Positions 49,662 to 57,018 of a DNA stretch of 64,000 bases are shown here, one piece after another. The notes beneath the pieces are model-generated. The model was not told the origin of the DNA. It saw only the letters and a list, made by a program, of their open reading frames with translations, and did no database searches. The translations under genes and the position numbers were made by a program. Within the stretch, counting starts at the first letter, position 1, and each line of letters starts with the position of its first letter. The stretch is from JBEGHD01 sp049334165 (GTDB lineage Bacteria; Bacteroidota; Bacteroidia; Flavobacteriales_D; Sanyastnellaceae). Location: NCBI GenBank assembly GCA_049334165.1, contig JBEGHD010000004.1. One strand, 5' to 3'.

Positions 49662-50546
49662 ATGGAAAATACTTTTTTCGATAGTACATACGAACTTCCT
49701 AGCAAGGAAATTAAAAAGAGAACCGAATCTTTAATTGGTTTTGAAGATAAATTTTCAAGGGTGAAGAATAGTATTCAACTCATTCTTAGAAAAGATGAAC
49801 TCGAGCTATGGAGAGACAAGTTTCATAAGAGTCTACAGGCTGTAGAAAGTATTTCTGATATGTATCCGCTAATAATCTTTTCCGGTGATGTAGGTACAGG
49901 AAAGACTGCATTTGCTGAAGGAATGGCAGAAAGAATCACTAGAGAACTTCAGAAAACAGGCTATTTTCTCAGACTCAGCACAAGAGTACGAGGCCAAGGA
50001 CTTCATGGTGAAATGGGTAATCTCGTAAACGAGGCTTTCAGTCAATTGAAAAAACAAGCCGGAAAGCGGAGGTTATCATTTTTACTCATTGACGAAGCCG
50101 ATGCTATCGCCACCACTCGATCTACTCAACAAATGCATCAGGAAGAAAAGGCGGGTGTGAATACATTGATTCAGAAAATTGATGAGTTAAGAGAAACAGG
50201 TGGTCGCGCAATTGTTATCATGGCCACAAATAGGCTCCATTTCCTAGATGAAGCAATCATAAGACGAGCCGGAGTGGTTATCAAGTTCGATAGACCGGAT
50301 GATAACGAACGAAGAGAATTATTTACAAAAGATCTAGAGTGCGTTTTTGAAACTAACGAACAGCTGGAAAATCTTGTGAAGTTAACAGGACCAGACGAAA
50401 ATAATGGAGTTGGTTACTCCTACTCTGATTTAAGATTGAAAGTGTTCCCTGAAGCAATTGCCCGCGTTTTTCCTTCTAAGCCACTAACTTTTGATACGAT
50501 TAGTGAAGTACTCAAAGATGTTCAACCAAGCCCCAAAATAAAATGA
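49662..50546 (+). CDS. TRIP13/Pch2-like AAA+ ATPase (Cap6), CBASS
   Basis: A 294-residue AAA+ remodelling ATPase that opens the HORMA protein and keeps the system off. Walker A is GDVGTGKTA (residues 75-83), Walker B LLIDEAD (141-147), sensor 1 Asn190 (MATNRLHF) and the Arg finger region around residues 201-202 (IIRRAG). A short N-terminal segment (1-60) may bind the HORMA substrate. Its stop overlaps the start of the next gene in the ATGA form, showing translational coupling. Confidence 0.93.
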   Translation: MENTFFDSTYELPSKEIKKRTESLIGFEDKFSRVKNSIQLILRKDELELWRDKFHKSLQAVESISDMYPLIIFSGDVGTGKTAFAEGMAERITRELQKTGYFLRLSTRVRGQGLHGEMGNLVNEAFSQLKKQAGKRRLSFLLIDEADAIATTRSTQQMHQEEKAGVNTLIQKIDELRETGGRAIVIMATNRLHFLDEAIIRRAGVVIKFDRPDDNERRELFTKDLECVFETNEQLENLVKLTGPDENNGVGYSYSDLRLKVFPEAIARVFPSKPLTFDTISEVLKDVQPSPKIK

Positions 50547-51400
50547 TCCCCAAAAGTCTCAGATACTTATTCATATGCTTGGTAGTAATGAGCTATTTGA
50601 TATTTGATCGCTACTACTTTGACCCAGATGAAATTTCATTTTGGAAAGTGGCACTCAGAGCAATTGCTTTTAGCGTATTAGCCTCGATTATAATCTGGTT
50701 TCTTGATGAATTTCTCCAGAACATAAGAAGACTAAAACTATGGTTTCTCTTACAAGTCATTCATCGAAGAAAAAAAGTGAGATTTTCAATGTCTTACTTA
50801 TATAGAATTCGAATCGATGATAAGTACTTGTTGGTGAAGAATTCTAAATGGGAATTCTTTCAATTTGTCGGAGGTGTCTACAAGGTTCTACCACATGAGC
50901 TCGATACATTACAAGAGAAATACGGTGCGGAACCAGATAAAAAATTATCGACTAGTGGTGTTAAGAAAGATGATCTTAGAGTATTTGTGCCAGCAACAAA
51001 AGCTTTGAAATTTCTTGACTGGTTCATATCAGCCAAAAACAGAGAAGTATCTCATTGGAGAGAATTCTGCGAAGAATTAATTAGAACTGAGGTGCTTGAT
51101 TTCAGTACCTTCCCGCATGTTAATTACAGATTCGTGGGCACTGTACAAACTCCATTGAAAAAATCCCAAAAGTTTAATTGCTTAGAATTACTTCGCTATG
51201 ATGTATATGACTTAAAGCCAAGCGCGGAACAAGAAGAGGCTTTAAGAAAATTAAAAGAGAAGGGTGATACTGAGTACATCAAGTGGGTAGATGAGCAAAT
51301 AATAATGAGCTTGGGCTTTGATAATGTCACGAAAAGTGAACCATTCAGTGTTGGGATTCATACCAAATGGGCAGTAAATATGAAGTATGAATCTCCGTAG
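50543..51400 (+). CDS. Two-TM protein with SMODS-associated NUDIX-like domain: putative CBASS effector
   Basis: A 285-residue protein with two N-terminal transmembrane helices (about residues 7-24 and 36-56), a basic linker (HRRKKVRF), and a soluble domain starting about 82 that resembles the SMODS-associated NUDIX (S-NUDIX) domain, with YLYRIRIDDKYLLVKNSK and FFQFVGGVYKVLP. The NUDIX box after GGVYKVLPHEL (110-120) lacks the canonical REUxEE residues, so catalysis is doubtful and the domain may be a nucleotide sensor. The last gene of the CBASS operon usually encodes the effector, and none of NucC, Cap4, Cap5 or phospholipase is present. Membrane disruption is the likely outcome, an inference. 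Confidence 0.75.
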   Translation: MIPKSLRYLFICLVVMSYLIFDRYYFDPDEISFWKVALRAIAFSVLASIIIWFLDEFLQNIRRLKLWFLLQVIHRRKKVRFSMSYLYRIRIDDKYLLVKNSKWEFFQFVGGVYKVLPHELDTLQEKYGAEPDKKLSTSGVKKDDLRVFVPATKALKFLDWFISAKNREVSHWREFCEELIRTEVLDFSTFPHVNYRFVGTVQTPLKKSQKFNCLELLRYDVYDLKPSAEQEEALRKLKEKGDTEYIKWVDEQIIMSLGFDNVTKSEPFSVGIHTKWAVNMKYESP

Positions 51401-51408
51401 GGCTAATC

Positions 51409-52140
51409 CTACCACTTCCTACTCGCCAGCGCCAGCTTTGTCATCACCGTGAAGAATGTGATCAGCACCACGAAGTAAACCACATCGCGGGTGTCGATGA
51501 GGCCGCGGCTCATGCTTTTGTAGTGTTCGGCAATGCCAAGTGAAAGAAAGAACTGGTCGAACTCGCCCATCACTTCAAAGGATGTGATGGCTTCGAATCC
51601 CTGGTACATGAAAAAGCACAGCAGAGCAGAAACGAGAAACGCCACAATCTGGTTGGTGGAAATGCTCGATGCAAAAACGCCAATGCTCACGTAGCCGGCT
51701 CCAAGGAAAAACAGCCCGATGTAAGATCCCCAGGTTCCTCCGGTGTCCAGGTTGCCGACCGGATTTCCGAGCATGTAGACGGTAAAGACAAATACCAGCG
51801 TTGGGATCAGCGCGAAAAGCACGAGCAGCAATCCGGCAAAGTATTTTGAAAGGATGATCTGAAAATCGGTTAGCGGTCGGGTGAACAGCAACTCGATGGT
51901 TCCTGTGCGCTTTTCTTCCGAAAACAGCCGCATGGTCACCGCGGGGATGAGAAACATAAACACCCACGGAGCAAGCGTAAAGAGCGGGCCTAAACTGGCA
52001 AAGCCACTGTCGAGCACGTTAAAATCGCCAGGGAAAACCCACATAAAAAGTCCGATGAGCAACAGGAAAACGGCAATCACAACGTAGCCGATCAACGAGC
52101 TCAAAAAACTTCTGATTTCTTTCTTCAACAATGCGATCAT
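51409..52140 (-). CDS. gldF: Gliding motility ABC transporter permease GldF
   Basis: A 243-residue inner-membrane permease of the ABC-2 type (six TM helices), part of the GldFGA transporter needed for gliding and associated with T9SS function. Typical segments: MIALLKKEIRSFLSSLIGYV, FLLLIGLFMWVFPGDFNVLD, the family core FSEEKRTGTIELLFTRPLTD and SIGVFASSISTNQIVAFL. It reads to the natural end ALASRKW. The usual next gene, gldG, should follow on the minus strand after the stop at 51409, but the CBASS operon on the plus strand ends 8 bases away instead, so the pair has been separated. Confidence 0.9.
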   Translation of the reverse strand: MIALLKKEIRSFLSSLIGYVVIAVFLLLIGLFMWVFPGDFNVLDSGFASLGPLFTLAPWVFMFLIPAVTMRLFSEEKRTGTIELLFTRPLTDFQIILSKYFAGLLLVLFALIPTLVFVFTVYMLGNPVGNLDTGGTWGSYIGLFFLGAGYVSIGVFASSISTNQIVAFLVSALLCFFMYQGFEAITSFEVMGEFDQFFLSLGIAEHYKSMSRGLIDTRDVVYFVVLITFFTVMTKLALASRKW

Positions 52141-52230
52141 GAAATGCGGTCTTTTATTTTTTGCTAATGTAAAATCATTTGGGGAAAGGTGGGCAAAGTT
52201 AAAACGCTAGTCAGTCTTACTACCCTTCTT

Positions 52231-52310
52231 GTCTCGACTCCGCTCGACAACCGGCTTACCCGCAAGCTACCGGCTGGTGCGGTGGGAGGTTCTCGAGCGG
52301 AGTCGAGAGA
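52231..52310. repeat. Dispersed palindromic repeat, copy 2
   Basis: TCTCGACTCCGCTCGA (52232-52247) is the exact reverse complement of TCGAGCGGAGTCGAGA (52293-52308). The left 25 bases (GTCTCGACTCCGCTCGACAACCGGC, 52231-52255; shown in two pieces in the paired entry) match copy 1 at 10431-10455. The element fills much of the gap between gldF and the DUF5984-like gene. Confidence 0.75.
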
Positions 52311-52340
52311 GTGGACAAGTCCTAAACAACGCTTCTCGAT

Positions 52341-53138
52341 TTACTTCCTTTCTAAATCACCCTTCATCTTATCAAGCAGCGCCCCTACCTCTTTCCAATT
52401 AGTCCTGTTTGCTCCATTCTTCACGAGATAGTTTAAAGCTGAATGAAAATCATCCTTCCTCATTCTGTGCTCTTCAACTAATCGCTGCTTATCAATTTCG
52501 ACATCATGCCAATCCTTCTTCAATGCGAACTCCACCTGCTTTTCCATCTTTGAAAAAAAGTCCTGCCCAAACTGTCTGACCTCTTCAACGAACTCGAAAT
52601 AATTCATATCATATCTACCGCCATCCGATGACCACAGATTAATACCATTTTCTAAGACATAATCTGAATTCCAGAGTATTCTCATTTTTTCATCTCTTCT
52701 AAAAAATGAAATGTCAGGCCCGCCCTTCAGGTGTTTAGAACTTAATGTTCGCAGTTTGATCCAGGAAGTTAACGTTTCATAATCCTCAAACGCTTTATCA
52801 TCATCGATGCCTCGCATATCCCACCATTGGTTGGCATCACTTTGAAACTTTCTCAGGTCATTCGTTAATTCGAAAAATCCCTCTGGAATTTCCTCCTGAA
52901 TGTTCTCGAATAAATCTATGAAGTCCTCGATAAAGCGTGCTATGTAATAATCGTTGTAGGGAGAATTCTTTCCTCCCAGGTAAGCCACTGACTCCTTTGA
53001 GTACTCATAAAAAACTCTATCTCCCAAATTCAGCCACAAATCGCCATCCGTCAAAAGATACCAACTTAGATGCTGGTTGGCTGAAGTACCAGCCGGATTA
53101 ATTTGATCAGGATTCTTTAATTGAAAGTTAATTATCAT
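52341..53138 (-). CDS. DUF5984-like hypothetical protein
   Basis: A 265-residue soluble protein rich in aromatic and acidic residues. The N-terminal part with NQHLSWYLLTDGDLWLNLGD and YEYSKE resembles DUF5984, seen in secreted/intracellular proteins often found near polymorphic-toxin or defence loci. Later segments WWDMRGIDDDKAFEDYETL and HVNDFHSALNYLVKNGAN-like (actual: HSALNYLVKNGANR) show no catalytic motif. It overlaps in orientation with gldF but is not co-transcribed obviously. Immunity-like function is only a suggestion. Confidence 0.55.
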   Translation of the reverse strand: MIINFQLKNPDQINPAGTSANQHLSWYLLTDGDLWLNLGDRVFYEYSKESVAYLGGKNSPYNDYYIARFIEDFIDLFENIQEEIPEGFFELTNDLRKFQSDANQWWDMRGIDDDKAFEDYETLTSWIKLRTLSSKHLKGGPDISFFRRDEKMRILWNSDYVLENGINLWSSDGGRYDMNYFEFVEEVRQFGQDFFSKMEKQVEFALKKDWHDVEIDKQRLVEEHRMRKDDFHSALNYLVKNGANRTNWKEVGALLDKMKGDLERK

Positions 53139-53169
53139 GAAACTTTAGATTCGCGGCCTACAGATTTTT

Positions 53170-53466
53170 TTACTCCAACAACTCCAACCTTTCCATGCTC
53201 CAGGCCTCGGGCCTGGCGGCAAAGAGCGCTTTGGTTTTTGGCCACACTTCCTTGAAAACGTCTGTGTTCTTGTAATTCTTCAGATGCTCTTCGCCTCTCC
53301 AAAAGCTGTAGGTCATCATCACGTTGGGCTGATCAATCTGCCGGATCAACTCCAGGTGCTCGCAACCCTCGGTGGCGCGAATGGCCTCTTTCTTTGAGTC
53401 AAACAATTCCAAAAATTCATCAACCTTCTCAGGTTGGAAAGTCATCTTTACGATTCTGATTAGCAT
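53170..53466 (-). CDS. Antibiotic biosynthesis monooxygenase (ABM) domain protein
   Basis: A 98-residue single-domain ABM protein of the dimeric ferredoxin-like fold. The pattern LIRIVKMTFQPEKVDEFLELF, GCEHLELIRQIDQPNVMMTYS, FWRGEEHLKNYKNTDVFKEVWP is diagnostic of the family. Members act as cofactor-free monooxygenases on quinones or as haem-degrading or protective enzymes; which role applies here is unknown. It overlaps the start of the SAM-dependent enzyme gene by 38 bases in a different frame, so the two are coupled in one operon. Confidence 0.9.
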   Translation of the reverse strand: MLIRIVKMTFQPEKVDEFLELFDSKKEAIRATEGCEHLELIRQIDQPNVMMTYSFWRGEEHLKNYKNTDVFKEVWPKTKALFAARPEAWSMERLELLE

Positions 53467-54259
53467 TGAATTCTATTCTTATGATGTCGTTTACCTTGAG
53501 TCCAAAGAGCATGTGCGCCCCTCCTCCGCTCTCGGGTGTTCCTTTATTAATAGCGATTTCCAAAAAGCCGCTGCTACCAAAAAGCGCCAGCTTCTCGCCT
53601 TCTTTCACTTCGCTGTAAACGGTTTTGATTTCGCGGATATCGTGTTTCGACAATCCCATCTGCAGAGTGAAATCGCGACCCTTTCCCACGTCTCTAAAAA
53701 GCTGCTGGCTGATGTTGGTGATCACATTTCCATAGCTGTCGATGTAAATCACGGTTCCTTTGATCAGGTGATTGTCGATCACCGGACGGAAGCGCTCGCT
53801 CTGGCGAATGCCTTCCACTCGTTTCCCAATCACCTCGGGTGTGCCACCACGAGCCAGGTGACAGGCCGCTTTGGCAAACAGGTTTTTGGTGACAAACGTC
53901 ATGTCGTCACTGTCTTGCGAGAGGTTGAGCTCAAACACGTCCTCCACCTTGATGTCGAACAACAGTGAAAAAATCCCGTTGTCGGCACCTATAAAATACT
54001 GGTCGTGCTGGCGGACAATCAAATGCGGGAAATCGTGAGTCGCATCGGGGTTCACACCAATGATATGGATGGTTCCCGGAGGAAAGTCGATGTATGCATT
54101 TCTAAGCACAAAAGCCGCCTGGTAGGTGTCGAACGGTCGGATGTAATGCGAAATGTCAACGATTTCGACATTTTCTACCTGCGAGTAAATGGCACCTTTG
54201 AGAGCGCCCACGTAGTAGTCGCGCAGTCCCATGTCGGTTGTGAGTGTGATGATCGCCAT
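53429..54259 (-). CDS. SAM hydroxide adenosyltransferase family protein (DUF62)
   Basis: A 276-residue enzyme of the SAM hydrolase/fluorinase superfamily, which uses S-adenosylmethionine and hydroxide or halide. The N-terminus ITLTTDMGLRDYYVGALKG, the IVDISHYIRPFDTYQAAFVL segment and the ADNGIFSLLFD loop match DUF62 hydroxide adenosyltransferases; the C-terminal domain ends with GSSGFLEIAINKG. The ATG at 54259 gives the conserved start AIITLTTDMG; the longer frame from 54322 lacks support. It is followed by the overlapping ABM gene and divergent from phoH. Confidence 0.9.
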   Translation of the reverse strand: MAIITLTTDMGLRDYYVGALKGAIYSQVENVEIVDISHYIRPFDTYQAAFVLRNAYIDFPPGTIHIIGVNPDATHDFPHLIVRQHDQYFIGADNGIFSLLFDIKVEDVFELNLSQDSDDMTFVTKNLFAKAACHLARGGTPEVIGKRVEGIRQSERFRPVIDNHLIKGTVIYIDSYGNVITNISQQLFRDVGKGRDFTLQMGLSKHDIREIKTVYSEVKEGEKLALFGSSGFLEIAINKGTPESGGGAHMLFGLKVNDIIRIEFNANQNRKDDFPT

Positions 54260-54445
54260 TTGTTGATTTCTCGTTGAAATGTCAGTGCCCGATTGGCCGA
54301 ATAATTCTTTAATTTGCGTCAAAAATAACGATTCGGCAACACTCTAAAATGCCGCGTGAAATTCATTTTCTGAATTTCCATTGTTAATTAAATTACCCGT
54401 TCTCACAGCTAACGAATTACAAATTTGCAAGAGAAAGAAATCCAA

Positions 54446-55366
54446 ATGCCGGCTATCGATCCGCTCGAATTTTTCGGGCCGGCCAACAATAAATTTAAGC
54501 TCATCAAAAAATATTTTCCCAGGCTAAAGATTATAGCCCGTGGAAATGTACTTCGCGCCATTGGCGATGAAGAGGAGCTCGAGCGCTTTTCCACAAAGGT
54601 CGATTTGCTCTTTTGGCACATCGAAAAATACAACAGCCTCACCGAGGGCAACATCGAAAAAATCATGGAAGAGGGCTCCGAAAAGCTTCGGGAGTCGTCT
54701 CACGGTGATGGAATTCTGGTGCACGGCCCGGGCGGTACCAAAGTGACTGCGCGCACGGCCAACCAGCGAAAGCTAGTGAAAGCTTCCGAAGAAAATGATA
54801 TGGTTTTTGCCGTGGGTCCTGCCGGATCTGGTAAAACCTACACGGCAGTGGCACTGGCAGTGAGAGCGTTGAAAAACCGCGAGGTGAAGCGCATCATCCT
54901 CTGTCGCCCGGCTGTGGAAGCTGGTGAAAATCTCGGTTTCCTACCAGGTGACCTGAAGGAAAAACTCGATCCGTACCTCCAGCCGCTCTACGATGCATTG
55001 ATGGACATGATCCCCTACGAAAAACTTGCCGATCACCTCGATAAAGGTGTGATTGAAGTAGCTCCGTTGGCGTTCATGCGCGGGCGAACTTTGGATAAAG
55101 CTTTCGTGATTTTGGACGAAGCTCAAAACGCCACTGTTCCGCAGATCAAAATGTTTTTGACCAGGATGGGACAAACGGCCAAGTTCATCATCACCGGTGA
55201 CCCATCGCAGGTTGACCTGCCTCGCTCCCAGCCTTCGGGACTGGCGCGATCGATGGAGCTGCTCGACAAAATTGAAGGAATTGAATTTGTGAAACTGACC
55301 GGCTCCGATGTGATCCGTCACAAGCTGGTAAAGAAAATCATCAAGGTTTTTGACAATGACAAGTAG
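54446..55366 (+). CDS. PhoH family protein (P-loop ATPase)
   Basis: A 306-residue cytosolic nucleotide-binding protein. Walker A is VGPAGSGKTYTAVALA, Walker B the LDEAQNAT in DKAFVILDEAQNATVPQ, and the conserved TGDPSQVDLP and PLAFMRGRTL segments are present. The N-terminal 100 residues hold a KH-like/RNA-binding part (FPRLKIIARGNVLRAIGDEEEL), as usual for PhoH-like proteins. A TTG at 54425 is in frame, but the ATG at 54446 fits better with the conserved MPAIDPLEFFGP start. The next gene begins inside its end (16-base overlap). Confidence 0.92.
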   Translation: MPAIDPLEFFGPANNKFKLIKKYFPRLKIIARGNVLRAIGDEEELERFSTKVDLLFWHIEKYNSLTEGNIEKIMEEGSEKLRESSHGDGILVHGPGGTKVTARTANQRKLVKASEENDMVFAVGPAGSGKTYTAVALAVRALKNREVKRIILCRPAVEAGENLGFLPGDLKEKLDPYLQPLYDALMDMIPYEKLADHLDKGVIEVAPLAFMRGRTLDKAFVILDEAQNATVPQIKMFLTRMGQTAKFIITGDPSQVDLPRSQPSGLARSMELLDKIEGIEFVKLTGSDVIRHKLVKKIIKVFDNDK

Positions 55367-55772
55367 TGGTTTTGGATGGAGCTTCTTTGCGCTAGCTGCG
55401 CTGTTTTTTGTGGCTTGTAACACGGGATCCTTTCGAGATAAAATTGAAGGAAACTGGAAAGTGGTTCAGTTTAAAATCCAAAACCCGGATGAACTAAAAC
55501 CCGAGCTGGTAGACGAAACCACGGCAATTGCAGAAACGGTGCGCTATCGGTTCAACAGAGATTTTACGTACGACATTCGCTCTAGAGCAGACTCGAAGAG
55601 CAGCACAGGAACCTGGAAATACGATCCGGAGTCCAAGGAGTTGATTTTGCAAATGGCCGACCAGGACAAAACCAACTCAAAAGTGCAATGGCTCGACAGC
55701 GATAAATTAGTGCTCCAAACCAAAATGGGAACGATAGGTGATGTCGAACTTACTTTGGAAAGGGTGGAGTAA
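55350..55772 (+). CDS. Lipocalin-like lipoprotein
   Basis: A 140-residue secreted lipoprotein; signal peptide with lipobox FVAC (Cys at residue 23). The rest is a small beta-barrel-like domain: GNWKVVQFKIQNPDELK, VRYRFNRDFTYDIRSR, TGTWKYDPESKELILQM, KVQWLDSDKLVLQTKM, typical of DUF4923/lipocalin-like proteins of Bacteroidota. The start at 55350 or 55356 gives the same signal peptide. It overlaps the end of phoH by 17 bases and is probably co-transcribed. Function unknown. Confidence 0.7.
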   Translation: MTMTSSGFGWSFFALAALFFVACNTGSFRDKIEGNWKVVQFKIQNPDELKPELVDETTAIAETVRYRFNRDFTYDIRSRADSKSSTGTWKYDPESKELILQMADQDKTNSKVQWLDSDKLVLQTKMGTIGDVELTLERVE

Positions 55773-55802
55773 AAGCAGGAAAAAGTAACTAAAAGCAAAC
55801 CC

Positions 55803-55983
55803 CGACCGAGAATGACTGGCAGTGGTTTGGGACCGGCCTTGAGCTCGCGCAAAAATTTTTCAAAGTCGAGACTTACGAAGACCGAGAAGCCGACAGGATC
55901 ACTCGGTCGAAGTTAGTTGAGACAAAGTAAAATTTTGAGTAGAGGTCACAGCCTTGATTTTTTTCTTTCTTTTTTCATCAAGG
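55803..55983. repeat. Intergenic inverted-repeat segment
   Basis: CGACCGAG (55803-55810) and CTCGGTCG (55902-55909) form one inverted pair; CCTTGAT (55952-55958) and ATCAAGG (55977-55983) flank a T/C-rich loop in a second hairpin. The same kind of CCTTGAT-T-run-ATCAAGG unit is common in Bacteroidota intergenic DNA. A minus-strand frame across it is spurious. It fills most of the gap before purC. Confidence 0.5.
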
Positions 55984-56055
55984 AAAAAAGATATAGATAA
56001 AAGGCCAACAGCAAAAAGGTGAATAAGAACGAAAGCAAAATCATTTAACCAATAG

Positions 56056-57003
56056 ATGAATACTTTAAAAGAATCAAACCTCCAACTCCCTGGCATCGAA
56101 CACCGCTATGTCGGAAAAGTGAGAGATGTCTACACGCTCGACAACTCCATGCTCGTGATGGTAGCCACAGACCGACTTTCGGCTTTTGATGTGGTGATGC
56201 CGCGCGGAATCCCTTTTAAAGGTCAGGTACTCAACCAGCTTGCATCGAAGTTTTTGGATAAAACCAGCGACATTGTCCGCAACTGGAAAATCGACTCCCC
56301 AGATCCAAACGTGACAGTAGGACTGGCTTGCGAGCCTTTCAAAGTGGAAATGGTAATCCGAGGTTATCTCACTGGCCACGCCTGGAGAACCTACAAGGAA
56401 GGCAACAGAATACTCTGTGGTGTTCGCCTTCCCGATGGACTCAAGGAGCACGACAAACTTCCAGAGCCGATCATCACTCCTACTACCAAAGCCGATGAAG
56501 GTCACGATGAAGACATTTCCCGCGAGGAGATTCTCTACCGCGGAATCGTTACCGAGCATGACTACAAAATGTTGGAGGATTTTACGCGAAAACTCTTTCA
56601 GCGCGGATCTGAAATCGCAGCAGAACGAGGTTTGATTTTGGTAGACACCAAATACGAATTCGGAAAACGCAAAGGCGAAATTTTCCTAATCGATGAAATT
56701 CACACGCCCGATTCATCTCGCTATTTTTATGCCGATGGCTACCTCGATCGCCAGCAAAAAGGTGAGCAGCAAAAGCAGCTTTCGAAAGAGTTTGTCCGCC
56801 AGTGGCTGATAGAACACGACTTCATGGGTAAAGACGGACAGTCCATTCCCGAAATGCCAGACGAGTTTATCGAACACGTGAGCAATCGCTACATCGAGTT
56901 GTACGAAAGTCTCACTGGTGAAAAATTTGTTCCTGCCGAAAGCGAAAACATCGAACAGCGAATCGAGAACAACGTCCTTGAATTTTTGAAAAAGCACGGC
57001 TAA
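56056..57003 (+). CDS. purC: Phosphoribosylaminoimidazole-succinocarboxamide synthase
   Basis: A 315-residue enzyme of purine biosynthesis (step 7, CAIR + Asp + ATP to SAICAR). Motifs: GKVRDVYTLDNSMLVMVATDRLSAFDVVMPRGIP (in part), CEPFKVEMVIRGYLTGHAWR, and DTKYEFGKRKGEIFLIDEIHTPDSSRY (in part), with the substrate-binding SRY. The long type with a C-terminal helical addition is usual in Bacteroidota. It stands alone with its own upstream region and is followed 15 bases later by topB. Confidence 0.96.
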   Translation: MNTLKESNLQLPGIEHRYVGKVRDVYTLDNSMLVMVATDRLSAFDVVMPRGIPFKGQVLNQLASKFLDKTSDIVRNWKIDSPDPNVTVGLACEPFKVEMVIRGYLTGHAWRTYKEGNRILCGVRLPDGLKEHDKLPEPIITPTTKADEGHDEDISREEILYRGIVTEHDYKMLEDFTRKLFQRGSEIAAERGLILVDTKYEFGKRKGEIFLIDEIHTPDSSRYFYADGYLDRQQKGEQQKQLSKEFVRQWLIEHDFMGKDGQSIPEMPDEFIEHVSNRYIELYESLTGEKFVPAESENIEQRIENNVLEFLKKHG

Positions 57004-57018
57004 AAAAGTAAGTGGAGT

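Noticed and set aside
52189..52431. Plus-strand frame of 80 codons between gldF and the DUF5984-like gene
   Set aside because: It runs through the palindromic repeat and into the antisense of the DUF5984-like gene; no coding support.
55899..56096. Minus-strand frame of 65 codons before purC
   Set aside because: It covers the repeat hairpin at 55952-55983, which commonly yields spurious hypothetical proteins.
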